Part shown: one piece after another, positions 16,631-25,300 of the stretch
How the letters are laid out: every line of letters begins with the position of its first letter
Position numbering within the stretch: the stretch's first letter is position 1
NCBI RefSeq assembly: GCF_001187845.1
Contig: NZ_CP012160.1
Coordinates: forward strand, 3,036,501-3,100,500
Reading direction: 5' to 3'
Length of the DNA stretch: 64,000 nt
From: Octadecabacter temperatus
GTDB lineage: Bacteria > Pseudomonadota > Alphaproteobacteria > Rhodobacterales > Rhodobacteraceae
Made by a program: the position numbers and the translations under genes
Notes under the pieces: generated by a model
What the model was told of the DNA's origin: nothing
The model's input: only the letters and a program-made list of their open reading frames with translations
Database searches by the model: none

Positions 16631-17500
16631 ATGGCTGGTGCATACGACGACCGCGACGGAAAAATCTGGATGGACGGCAAGCTCGTCGAATGGCGCGATG
16701 CAAACGTGCACATTCTCACCCATGCTATGCACTACGCTTCCTCCGTGTTTGAAGGCGAACGCTGCTATGAAGGCAAAATCTTCAAGTCACGCCAACACTC
16801 TGAGCGCTTGAAGGTCTCCGCCAACCTGATCGACTTCGATATCCCCTACACTGTTGACGAAATCGAAGCCGCTAAACGCGCCGCCCTCGATGCCAATGGC
16901 CTGACAGACGCCTACGTGCGCCCTGTTGCATGGCGTGGCTCAGGAGAAGACATGGGTGTCGCTGCCGCGAAAAACCCTGTCCACCTCGCCGTGGCCGTCT
17001 GGGAATGGGGTGCGTATTACGGGGACGCAAAGATGAAAGGCGCCAAGCTCGACATTGCGAAATGGAAACGCCCTTCCCCGGAAACCGCACCGTCACAAGC
17101 CAAGGCCGCTGGCCTCTATATGATCGCGACCATGTCCAAGCACGCCGCCGAAGCAAAAGGTTGTTCAGACGCGCTTATGTTTGACTACCGCGGCTACGTT
17201 GCGGAATGCACAGGCGCGAACCTGTTCTTCGTAAAAGACGGCGAAGTGCATACACCAACACCTGACTCCTTCCTTAACGGGCTGACCCGTCAGACGGTGA
17301 TTCAAATGCTGACCGAAAAAGGCATTAAGGTGAACGAACGTCACATTATGCCCGAAGAACTCGAAGGGTTCGAACAAGCATGGCTGACAGGCTCCGCCGC
17401 CGAAGTTACCCCGATCAACCAGATCGGCGACTACAACTTTGAGGTCGGCGCTTTGGCCAAAGACATCGCGATGGACTACGAAAAACTGGTCCGCGCCTAA
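16631..17500 (+). CDS. ilvE: Branched-chain amino acid aminotransferase
   Basis: This encodes 289 residues of the fold-IV PLP transaminases. The enzyme (EC 2.6.1.42) interconverts leucine, isoleucine and valine with their 2-oxo acids. The THAMHYASSVFEGERCYEG segment near residue 30 and the lysine of SQAKAAGLYM near 157, which carries PLP, are present. The CTGANLFFVKDG strand near 195 and TGSAAEVTPI near 256 form the phosphate and carboxylate sites. The SD GAGGAGG stands 7 bases before the ATG. It is transcribed alone, divergent from petPR. Confidence 0.95.
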   Translation: MAGAYDDRDGKIWMDGKLVEWRDANVHILTHAMHYASSVFEGERCYEGKIFKSRQHSERLKVSANLIDFDIPYTVDEIEAAKRAALDANGLTDAYVRPVAWRGSGEDMGVAAAKNPVHLAVAVWEWGAYYGDAKMKGAKLDIAKWKRPSPETAPSQAKAAGLYMIATMSKHAAEAKGCSDALMFDYRGYVAECTGANLFFVKDGEVHTPTPDSFLNGLTRQTVIQMLTEKGIKVNERHIMPEELEGFEQAWLTGSAAEVTPINQIGDYNFEVGALAKDIAMDYEKLVRA

Positions 17501-17514
17501 GCAACGCTTCTGGC

Positions 17515-17544
17515 CCTCGTTCGATTTTCACAAGTTGAACGAGG
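17515..17544. terminator. Hairpin between convergent ilvE and the EamA gene
   Basis: An 8-bp stem CCTCGTTC/GAACGAGG with a 14-base loop lies in the 77-base gap between two convergent genes. There is no clear U-tract on either side, so it may act as a transcript 3-prime end or rho-assisted stop. Confidence 0.4.
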
Positions 17545-17577
17545 CGCCCGCACTCTTCTATAAAAATTCACAAGACG

Positions 17578-18507
17578 CTACCAAAGCCCCTTGGCTTTGA
17601 CTTTTCGGCGTGCGGTGGCATCGCTGCCCAACGCGCGTTCACGCAGCACAATGATAACGCCCGCTGCGACGATAAACATCGCCCCGATCAACATCGTGAA
17701 TGTCGGCACTTCGTCAAACCAGACATAGCCAATCAGGACAGATGATAAGATCGACACATAGGTGAACGGCGCAAGCATGCTGGCATCTGCATTTCTATAG
17801 CTCGACGTCAGCAAAATCTGCCCGACCCCACCGATCAACCCTGCGCCGCACAACAACGCAAGCTCGCGTCCTTCGGGCCAAACCCAGCCAAACGGAACCG
17901 TCACCAACGACAAAACCATCGACGTGATTGAAAACCAAAACACAATCGCCGTCGTGCTTTCCCGTTTCGCCATGCCTTTCACAAATATCTGCGCAAGCGC
18001 GGCCAGGCAGGCGGATCCTAGAACTAATCCGACACCAATTGCTTCTCGCGACCCTAATCCAACACTCAATCGTGGGGCCACAATGATCACGACGCCAACG
18101 AACCCCAATAGGACGGCAGATATCCGGATCAACCTGAATTTCTCGCCCAGAATGATCGCGGCCAAAACAACCACAACAATCGGCGTAACGAACTGGATCG
18201 CCGTAACCTCTGGCAAAGGCAGAAACTTCAGACCCGCAAAACCAAGCCCCATCGCACAGGACCCAACAACCCCGCGCACCACGTGGCTGCGCACTGAAAC
18301 GGTTCGAATACCTTGAACAATCCCTCCATGTGTCAGCAACCAAACAAAGATAACCGGCAACGCCAACAAGGATCGGAAAAACATCGCCTCCCCAGCGGGC
18401 ACGCTATCAGCGGCTTTGATCATCGCAGACATAACCGTGAATACCGTCACCGATGCCATCATCAGCAGAATGCCGCGGGTCACGGTGCTTTGCGGTATGG
18501 TACTCAT
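17578..18507 (-). CDS. EamA/DMT-superfamily transporter
   Basis: This encodes 309 residues with ten predicted helices in two EamA repeats ([19 protein letters not shown] near residue 20 and [18 protein letters not shown] near 165). It belongs to the S-adenosylmethionine/RhaT-like branch of inner membrane drug/metabolite transporters. The substrate is unknown. The start at 18507 is chosen because its ATG overlaps the queG TGA by 4 bases, indicating translational coupling. An upstream in-frame start would lie within queG. The basic C-terminal tail ([10 protein letters not shown]) is cytoplasmic by the positive-inside rule. Confidence 0.83.
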   Translation of the reverse strand: MSTIPQSTVTRGILLMMASVTVFTVMSAMIKAADSVPAGEAMFFRSLLALPVIFVWLLTHGGIVQGIRTVSVRSHVVRGVVGSCAMGLGFAGLKFLPLPEVTAIQFVTPIVVVVLAAIILGEKFRLIRISAVLLGFVGVVIIVAPRLSVGLGSREAIGVGLVLGSACLAALAQIFVKGMAKRESTTAIVFWFSITSMVLSLVTVPFGWVWPEGRELALLCGAGLIGGVGQILLTSSYRNADASMLAPFTYVSILSSVLIGYVWFDEVPTFTMLIGAMFIVAAGVIIVLRERALGSDATARRKVKAKGLW

Positions 18508-19544
18508 ATTGAATCTTCCAATCTTGCATCCGCCCAACGCGCTGCATCAGCAACTTCATCTGCAGGGTCTTTCATAAGACCCACCACGACATCGCGCAGC
18601 GCCACGTCTCCTGAATTCCCAATCGCATAAAGAACATTGCGCACGAACCGATCCCGACCGATCCGTTTCACAGGGCTACCTGAAAACAATGTTCGAAACG
18701 CGCCATCATCCAAACCCGCTAGTTCCCTCAAAGACGGCGCAACCAGCTCGGGTCGCGCGGCATATTTGATCTCTCGCGCTTCGGCCGCAAACTTGTTCCA
18801 CGGACAGACCGCCAAACAATCATCACACCCGTAAATGTGGTTGCCCATCAGCGCGCGCAAGTCTTCCGGAACCGGGCCCTTATGCTCAATCGTAAGATAC
18901 GAAATGCATCGCCGCGCATCCAGCTGGAACGGAGCCGGAAACGCCTTAGTCGGACAAACATCCAAACAGGCGGTGCATGACCCGCAGTTCTCAACACCAG
19001 CCTCGTCTGTCTCCAACTCCAGCGTCGTAAAAATCGCGCCAAGGAAAAACCAGTTGCCCAATTCACGGCTTAACAGATTGGTGTGCTTACCCTGCCACCC
19101 CAATCCAGCCGCCGCCGCCAGCGGCTTTTCCATCACGGGCGCGGTGTCCACAAACACCTTAATCTCGCACTCCGCCTGATCGACCAGCCACCGCCCGACC
19201 CGCTTCAAACGCTTTTTCACGATGTCATGGTAATCGCGGTTCTGCGCATAAACCGAAATCGCGCCGCGGTCCTTTTGCTCCAACACCGCCATAGGGTCAT
19301 GCTCGGGCGTATATGGCTCTGCCAACATCACGACCGACTTCGCCTCAGGCCAAAGCGCACTTGGATCACTGCGCCATGTCATGCGCTCCGCCATCCACGC
19401 CATTTGTCCGTGCCGGCCCTCGTCAACAAAATGCTTCAATCGCTCAGGCAGCTGCGGCACCGCGTCAGGTCGGCACACACCAAACCCGACAAAGCCCTCC
19501 TCAAGCGCTTTGATCTTTAGCCGATCCTTCAACGCTTCAGTCAA
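18504..19544 (-). CDS. queG: Epoxyqueuosine reductase
   Basis: This encodes 346 residues. QueG (EC 1.17.99.6) uses cobalamin and two [4Fe-4S] clusters for the last step of queuosine synthesis at tRNA position 34. The ferredoxin-like motifs [12 protein letters not shown] near residue 188 and [10 protein letters not shown] near 240 bind the clusters. The [20 protein letters not shown] segment near 145 is typical of the active site. The C-terminal 50 residues look HEAT-like ([20 protein letters not shown]) and suit tRNA binding. It is coupled to the following transporter gene by a 4-base overlap. Confidence 0.93.
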   Translation of the reverse strand: MTEALKDRLKIKALEEGFVGFGVCRPDAVPQLPERLKHFVDEGRHGQMAWMAERMTWRSDPSALWPEAKSVVMLAEPYTPEHDPMAVLEQKDRGAISVYAQNRDYHDIVKKRLKRVGRWLVDQAECEIKVFVDTAPVMEKPLAAAAGLGWQGKHTNLLSRELGNWFFLGAIFTTLELETDEAGVENCGSCTACLDVCPTKAFPAPFQLDARRCISYLTIEHKGPVPEDLRALMGNHIYGCDDCLAVCPWNKFAAEAREIKYAARPELVAPSLRELAGLDDGAFRTLFSGSPVKRIGRDRFVRNVLYAIGNSGDVALRDVVVGLMKDPADEVADAARWADARLEDSI

Positions 19545-19570
19545 TCGCTTTCACCTTGTCTTTGTCTCAA

Positions 19571-19628
19571 AAGTATCCTGGGGGTGTGGGGGCTAGCCCC
19601 CGCTTACTCGGATTTGGCAAAGCCAAAT
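19571..19628. repeat. Two tandem hairpins, REP-like intergenic element
   Basis: Between queG and the GST gene a GC-rich palindrome GGGGGCTAGCCCCC (19588-19601) follows AAGTATCCTGGGGGTG. It is trailed by a second stem ATTTGGC/GCCAAAT (19612-19628). A related string AAATATCCCCGCCGGAGG occurs at 15223-15240. The pattern looks like a dispersed Rhodobacteraceae intergenic repeat; it could also end transcription from the GST gene. Confidence 0.45.
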
Positions 19629-19636
19629 TCGATCCC

Positions 19637-20302
19637 CTAGAAATCCAAATCGCTATAGTGCGACGGCTGCGGGAAACCGGAAATCTGATCAGCCAGAATA
19701 GACCTGAACGCTGGCCGTGACTTAATCTTCGCATACCAGTCTTTAACAATTTCGGACCGGTTCCAATCCACATCCGACACGTAATCCAAGCAGGACAAAT
19801 GCGCCGCCGCCGCAAAATCCGCGAGGCTCAACTCATTGCCCGCCAACCAGCGCCGCTGATCCAACAGCCAATGCATATAATCGAGGTGGTATTTAATCGC
19901 CCGTGATCCTGCCTTCACATTCGCAGAATCTGGGTACCCAGTTCCCATAACCTTGCGGAACACGCGTTCGCCCATCAGCTTGGTCGTGACTTCATCGTTA
20001 AACTTGTCATCGAACCATGCGACCATCCGGCGAACCTCGTATCGGCTGTCTGGGCCCGTCGGCAACAAAGGTGGTGTCGGGTGTGCTTCTTCCAGATACT
20101 CACAAATCGCTGTGCTGTCGGCCATCGTACGATCGCCCATCTTCAACACCGGCACCTTACCAGCAGGGTTACGGCGCAGGAAATCTGCATCCTTTTCCCA
20201 AAACCGTTCTTCGACCAGTTCAACTTCGATCCGCTTCTCAGCGAGGCTCAATCGCACTTTGCGTGAAAACGGGGACAACGGGTAATGATAGAGACGGTTC
20301 AT
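19637..20302 (-). CDS. Glutathione S-transferase family protein
   Basis: This encodes 221 residues with an N-terminal thioredoxin-like domain (1-80) and an all-helical C-terminal domain (90-221). LYHYPLSPFSRKVRLSLAEK at the start carries Ser where beta-class enzymes have Cys. NPAGKVPVLKMGD near 45 holds the cis-Pro, and DSTAICEYLEEAH near 62 binds glutathione. The start at 20302 has GAGG at 6 bases. The family conjugates glutathione or acts in stress protection, and this member's substrate is unknown. Confidence 0.87.
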   Translation of the reverse strand: MNRLYHYPLSPFSRKVRLSLAEKRIEVELVEERFWEKDADFLRRNPAGKVPVLKMGDRTMADSTAICEYLEEAHPTPPLLPTGPDSRYEVRRMVAWFDDKFNDEVTTKLMGERVFRKVMGTGYPDSANVKAGSRAIKYHLDYMHWLLDQRRWLAGNELSLADFAAAAHLSCLDYVSDVDWNRSEIVKDWYAKIKSRPAFRSILADQISGFPQPSHYSDLDF

Positions 20303-20369
20303 CAAGGGCCTCGAGTTAAGGTGTGTTCCTTCAATGCCTCAACGCGCGGGCTGTTACAATCCCAGCGTG

Positions 20370-21125
20370 CTATTCAAAACACTCCGCGCGGCCATCCGCT
20401 CTGATCGTTGCCGCACCATCTACGATGCTCGCGGCGCGTCTGCGGATGTAGGATGTCGGTTGCGACGCAGACCTTGTTTTGGGGCTTGGTAGAATTGCTG
20501 CCAATCTTGCTGCTTGCACCGCTGTTAGGTCCGATGCCTGTACACCAAAGTAATGAATGGCCGCGGCCTCAACGCCAAAAACCCCTTCGTCAAACTCGGC
20601 CACATTCAGGTAAACTTCCAGAATGCGCTCTTTGCTCCAGATGGCTTCGACCAGTGGCGTCATCAGCGCTTCAAGAGATTTTCGAAGCCACGAACGCCCT
20701 TGCCATAGGTAAACATTCTTCACGACCTGCTGGGAAATCGTCGACCCGCCGCGGTTACCACCGTCTTCCAACGCCGCTTGGATTGCGTTCACATCCAAAC
20801 CCCAATGGAGACAGAAATTGGCATCTTCCGCCGCAACCGCAGACCTTGCCATGACGGGTGCGATGTCTTCCATAGCGACCCATGTCTGGTTCACACCTCC
20901 GACGCGGCGGCTTTCCGAAAACATGTAGGGCGTTGTTGGAGGGTTCGCGACGGTGAATGCCGCAGTCACGACCACGGCCAATGCAATCATAATCAGAACA
21001 CCTCGGAACAGATATTTCATGACGCGTCGCACGAACAACCGCGGGCGGTCGCGCATCCGAACAGGCTTGGCAGCCTTATCGGATTTCGTGGTCTTTGCCG
21101 TCTTTGAGGGTTTCTTACGTGCCAT
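20370..21125 (-). CDS. mtgA: Monofunctional biosynthetic peptidoglycan transglycosylase
   Basis: This encodes 251 residues. MtgA is a GT51 enzyme that polymerises lipid II glycan strands at the periplasmic face. A basic cytoplasmic tail (1-35) precedes one membrane anchor (about 40-62). SAVAAEDANFCLHWGLDVNA holds the catalytic glutamate of motif 1, and GGSTISQQVVKNVYLW is motif 2. RSWLRKSLEALMTPLVEA follows, and KERILEVYLNVAEFDEGVFG is motif 4. The ATG at 21125 is taken with GAGGTG upstream; a GTG 12 bases earlier is an alternative. The usual family length is 225-245. It lies 44 bases past the Hint-protein gene. Confidence 0.92.
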   Translation of the reverse strand: MARKKPSKTAKTTKSDKAAKPVRMRDRPRLFVRRVMKYLFRGVLIMIALAVVVTAAFTVANPPTTPYMFSESRRVGGVNQTWVAMEDIAPVMARSAVAAEDANFCLHWGLDVNAIQAALEDGGNRGGSTISQQVVKNVYLWQGRSWLRKSLEALMTPLVEAIWSKERILEVYLNVAEFDEGVFGVEAAAIHYFGVQASDLTAVQAARLAAILPSPKTRSASQPTSYIRRRAASIVDGAATIRADGRAECFE

Positions 21126-21170
21126 GCTGCCATTCACCTCAGCAGAGGGGGGTGCGTCAAGCGGTCAATC

Positions 21171-22097
21171 TTATGCAACGTGCAATTTGTCACCGCAAAG
21201 CATCTGAGCCTCTTTGCTGCGCAACACCGTCCGCGCAGTTTCCCAATCTGGTCCGGCTTGCCCGATCATTTCTGGAAATAGATCCGTGACTTCATCGTGC
21301 AAGTCAGCATCCTGCAAAATGTACTCGCCCGGATAAAAACTTTCGGTCGGAATACCTTCTGCCAACAGGATTTCATGGCGATCAAACATCAGGTGATGAT
21401 AATCGATATGACGACGCGGGGCGCGGTGAATGGTATCCGCGTTCACCAAATGTGTTGCAGCGACCAAAACTTCGTCTTCACCAAAGAACAGCTCTGCCCG
21501 CCACCCGCTCACAAGTATCTTGTGTTGCGGCGAAACCAAAAGCTCACGGGTGTTTCCTATGGCGCCCTTCGCAAATCGAACCGGTGCGCGTTTATCAAGT
21601 GCCGGAACCGAACGTGAACCGCGCCACCTTACCGGTTGCAACCCGTTGTCCAGCGTTCGGACAAGATCGCCAACCTCAATGTCTTGAATAGGCGTCATTC
21701 CACGTTCAGTTTCGATCAATGTTCCAGCTGCAAAACAAGGTGGTCCAAGGTCACCAACATCTAATGGACCTTGCGTGGTAACACCCGTCGCACTTGTTAA
21801 CGTGCCATTCTGCAGCACCTGCCCATCTGTGGGCGTGAACACCTGCGTCCCATTCGTGAGGTAAAAGGTGGTCCCAATGTAGGTGATGTTCGTGCCGCCA
21901 ACATTTACGGTCACAGTATCGCCCGGCCAAGACGAGGTTACGTCAAAGCCCGCAATAGAATCGTTGTCAAAGCGGTCGACATCTCCGTCATCGTTCTGAT
22001 CGATCAACGTATAGGTGACAAAATTCATCGCCGTCCCCGATGGGGGCGGGCTATATGGATCGATAACAAAAAACTGATCTGTATAAGACGTCGGCAT
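21171..22097 (-). CDS. Hint (Hedgehog/intein) domain-containing protein
   Basis: This encodes 308 residues. The N-terminal 115 residues are Gly/Thr/Asp rich without a signal peptide and contain a calcium-loop-like DQNDDGDVDRFD (33-44). The Hint domain starts at Cys121 (CFAAGTLIETERG), followed by PIQDIEVGDLVRTLDNG and a block B-like HKILVSGWRAELFFGEDEVLV. It ends with a short extension. This is the Hint_2 type common in Rhodobacterales, where such domains hang on secreted or surface proteins. Whether this one self-cleaves cannot be judged, since no obvious extein follows. AGG at 7 bases supports the start. Two palindromes stand upstream (22140-22182). Confidence 0.85.
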   Translation of the reverse strand: MPTSYTDQFFVIDPYSPPPSGTAMNFVTYTLIDQNDDGDVDRFDNDSIAGFDVTSSWPGDTVTVNVGGTNITYIGTTFYLTNGTQVFTPTDGQVLQNGTLTSATGVTTQGPLDVGDLGPPCFAAGTLIETERGMTPIQDIEVGDLVRTLDNGLQPVRWRGSRSVPALDKRAPVRFAKGAIGNTRELLVSPQHKILVSGWRAELFFGEDEVLVAATHLVNADTIHRAPRRHIDYHHLMFDRHEILLAEGIPTESFYPGEYILQDADLHDEVTDLFPEMIGQAGPDWETARTVLRSKEAQMLCGDKLHVA

Positions 22098-22139
22098 GAA
22101 GCACCTGTTTGAAAAACTACAGTGCTAAGATGCCCCTTC

Positions 22140-22182
22140 AATTGGTCCAATTTCGGGAACAATTAAGGTTACCCTGGGGTAA
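22140..22182. promoter_or_regulatory. Two palindromes upstream of the Hint-protein gene
   Basis: AATTGGTCCAATT (22140-22152) and TTACCCTGGGGTAA (22169-22182) lie 43-85 bases before the start codon, about 30 bases centre to centre. They could be operator sites; no matching regulator consensus is recognised. Confidence 0.35.
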
Positions 22183-22294
22183 GTTAATGAACACCCCTTG
22201 CAAGGCGAAGTCGCAAAATTCGATATAAAACTATTTAATTACAGCGTGTTATGCATTGTTTCCGTAATTGAGGTGATTGCCCTCAATTTGGAAA

Positions 22295-22331
22295 CAAAAA
22301 ACACCCGCCGCCAAAAATATGGCGGCGGGTG
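22295..22331 (-). terminator. Rho-independent terminator of gltB
   Basis: On the minus strand an 11-bp stem CACCCGCCGCC/GGCGGCGGGTG with an eight-base A/T loop is followed by TTTTTTG. It lies 15 bases after the gltB stop. Confidence 0.85.
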
Positions 22332-22345
22332 CCTTAATTGTATGA

Positions 22346-25300
22346 TTACTCAGCCGGAACTGCAGACTGCTCAAGCGTTAGTGGAGCAGGCAAATGCACC
22401 AACATCTCCTTCGGGCAAATTTGCACGAAGTTACCGCGCTCAAGCTCCCAGTGTTGCAAGATGTCGGCGGCCTTACGGCTGTGTGTTTCCTCAAGGTGGC
22501 GTTCGATCAAGCCCTTAAGCTCAGCCTCCCAGTGCTCAACGGTCACACCACATGTCACCAGCGTTTCCATATTGATCAACGCTTCGGACTTGCGTTCAGG
22601 GTCGTAAAGATACGCCATACCGCCCGTCATACCCGCACCAAAGTTCGCACCGATGGACCCAAGGATCACGGCGGTCCCGCCAGTTGTGTATTCACAACCG
22701 TTCGATCCACACCCCTCAACCACAACACTCGCACCAGAGTTCCGCACGGCAAAACGCTCGCCCGCGCGACCAGCGGCGAACAAGTAACCAGCCGTCGCAC
22801 CGTAAAGCACTGTGTTGCCGATGATGGTGTTCTTGGACGCATCCAGCGGGGAATTCATCGGTGGGCGCACAACGATCGTACCACCAGACAAACCCTTACC
22901 AACGTAGTCGTTCGCGTCACCAGACACTTCCAGCTTCAAACCGGGTGCAGCAAATGCACCCAGAGATTGCCCAGCGCTGCCTTTCAGCTTCACTGTCAAA
23001 TGGTCCGGCTGCAACGAATTACGCATCCCGAAGTTACGAACAATGTGGCTCGACGTGCGTGTACCAATAGTCCGCAACGTGTTTTGCACCGCATATTCCA
23101 ACTGCATCTTCTCGCCTTCTTCAAGGAAGCGCGCGGCGTCCTTAACGATCTGCGCATCCAGCGTATCCGGCACCGCATTGCGTGGTTTGTTGCGGTCATA
23201 CGTGATCTCTTTTGCACCATCGACCGTGATCAACATCGGGTTCAGGTCAAGATCATCAAGGTGGGCGGACCCACGGCTAACCTGCGCCAGAAGATCCGCG
23301 CGACCAATAACTTCATCCAGTGAACGCGCCCCGATTTCAGCCAAGATCTCACGCACTTCAGTGGCGTAGAACGTGATCAGGTTTACAACCTTGTCAGCAT
23401 TGCCCGTGAACTTGTCGCGCAACGCTTCATCTTGCGTACACACACCCACTGGGCATGTGTTGGACTGACACTGGCGAACCATGATGCAACCCATCGCGAT
23501 CAGCGCAGCTGTACCGATACCGTATTCCTCGGCACCCAGCATCGCAGCCATAACAATGTCACGACCCGTGCGCAGACCACCATCGGTGCGCAATGTCACC
23601 CGCTCACGCAGGTTGTTCATCGCCAACACTTGGTGCGCTTCTGTGAGGCCCATCTCCCACGGAAGACCCGCGTATTTGATGGACGTCGCAGGGGACGCGC
23701 CGGTACCGCCGTTGTGTCCAGAAATCAGGATCACATCAGCCTTGGCCTTGGCCACACCAGCCGCAATCGTCCCAACGCCAGAAGATGCAACGAGCTTAAC
23801 AGTCACCTTACAACGCGGGTTGATCTGCTTGAGGTCATAGATCAGCTGCGCCAAATCCTCGATGGAATAGATATCGTGGTGCGGCGGCGGGGAAATCAAC
23901 GTCACGCCCTTGGTCGAATGACGCAGACGCGCAATCAGGTCCGTAACCTTCATACCAGGCAGCTGACCACCTTCACCGGGCTTAGCACCCTGTGCGACCT
24001 TGATCTCAAGCTCTTCACACTGGTTCAGGTATTCAGCAGTCACACCAAAACGACCAGACGCAACCTGCTTAATCTTCGCAGACGGGTTGTCGCCGTTCGC
24101 CTCTGGGACAAAGTGCGCCGGATCTTCACCGCCCTCACCAGAGTCAGATTTCGCGCCAATGCGGTTCATCGCGACGTTCAATGTTTTGTGTGCCTCAGGG
24201 CTAAGCGCACCCAAGGACATCCCCGGCGTCACGAACCGCTTACGGATAGACGTGATGCTTTCGACTTCCTCAATCGGGATAGACTTCCCCATCGGCTTAA
24301 CGGCCAACAGATCACGCAAATGGATCGGTGGGTTGGACTTCATCGCGTTGGAATACTGCGTCCACAATTCATAGGACGCGCGGTTACAGGCCTGCTGCAA
24401 CAGGTGCATCGTTTGTGCTTCCCACGCGTGCTTTTCACCGGAACGACGCGCTTTGTAGAAACCGCCAATCGGCAACACATCGGAACCGCCAAGCCAACCG
24501 GCCTGATGTACCGCTTCGATCTTGCGCTGAACACCCGACACACCGATACCGGAAATCCGGCTCTGCATACCTGGGAAATACTCGGCAACCATCGCACGGG
24601 ACAGACCCACCGCTTCAAAGTTCAGACCTCCGCGATAAGACGAGATCACAGAAATCCCCATCTTCGCCATGATCTTCAGAAGTCCTTGGTCAATCGCATT
24701 GCGATACCGCGAAACCGCCTCAGTCAGCGTGCAATCCAGCAAGCCGCGCTCAATACGATCATCAAGGGAATCCTCGGCCAGATAGGCGTTCACAACAGTC
24801 GCACCACAACCGATCAGAACGGCGAAGTAATGCGGATCGATACATTCAGCGGAGCGTACGTTCAGCGATGTGAACGTCCGCAAACCCTTGCGTGTTAGCC
24901 AGCTATGCACCGCAGACGTCGCCAAGATCATTGGCATCGCAACACGGCCTTCACCCTGATGCTGGTCCGTCAATGTCAGATGCCCAGCGCCGGACCGAAC
25001 AGCGTCTTCAGCCTCGGCACGAATACGTTCAAGCCCCGCGCTCAACGCGCCAGCACCACCATCAGCGGCAAACGTACAATCGATCTCAACACAGGACGCG
25101 TTGAACTTCGTCTGCAAGGCATCCCACTGGGCATTGCCCACGAATGGAGAATCCAAAACCAGAATTTCAGTCTGGTTCGAATCTTCATCCAGCACATTCT
25201 TCAAATTCCCGAAACGGGTCTTCAAGCTCATCACGCGGAACTCGCGCAAGCTGTCGATTGGCGGGTTTGTGACTTGGCTAAAGTTTTGGCGGAAGAAATG

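Noticed and set aside
23432..24898. Long open frame (488 codons) on the plus strand opposite gltB
   Set aside because: It lies entirely within the well-conserved gltB gene. The product is Arg/His/Thr rich without domains, as expected from the antisense of a high-GC gene with third-position bias.
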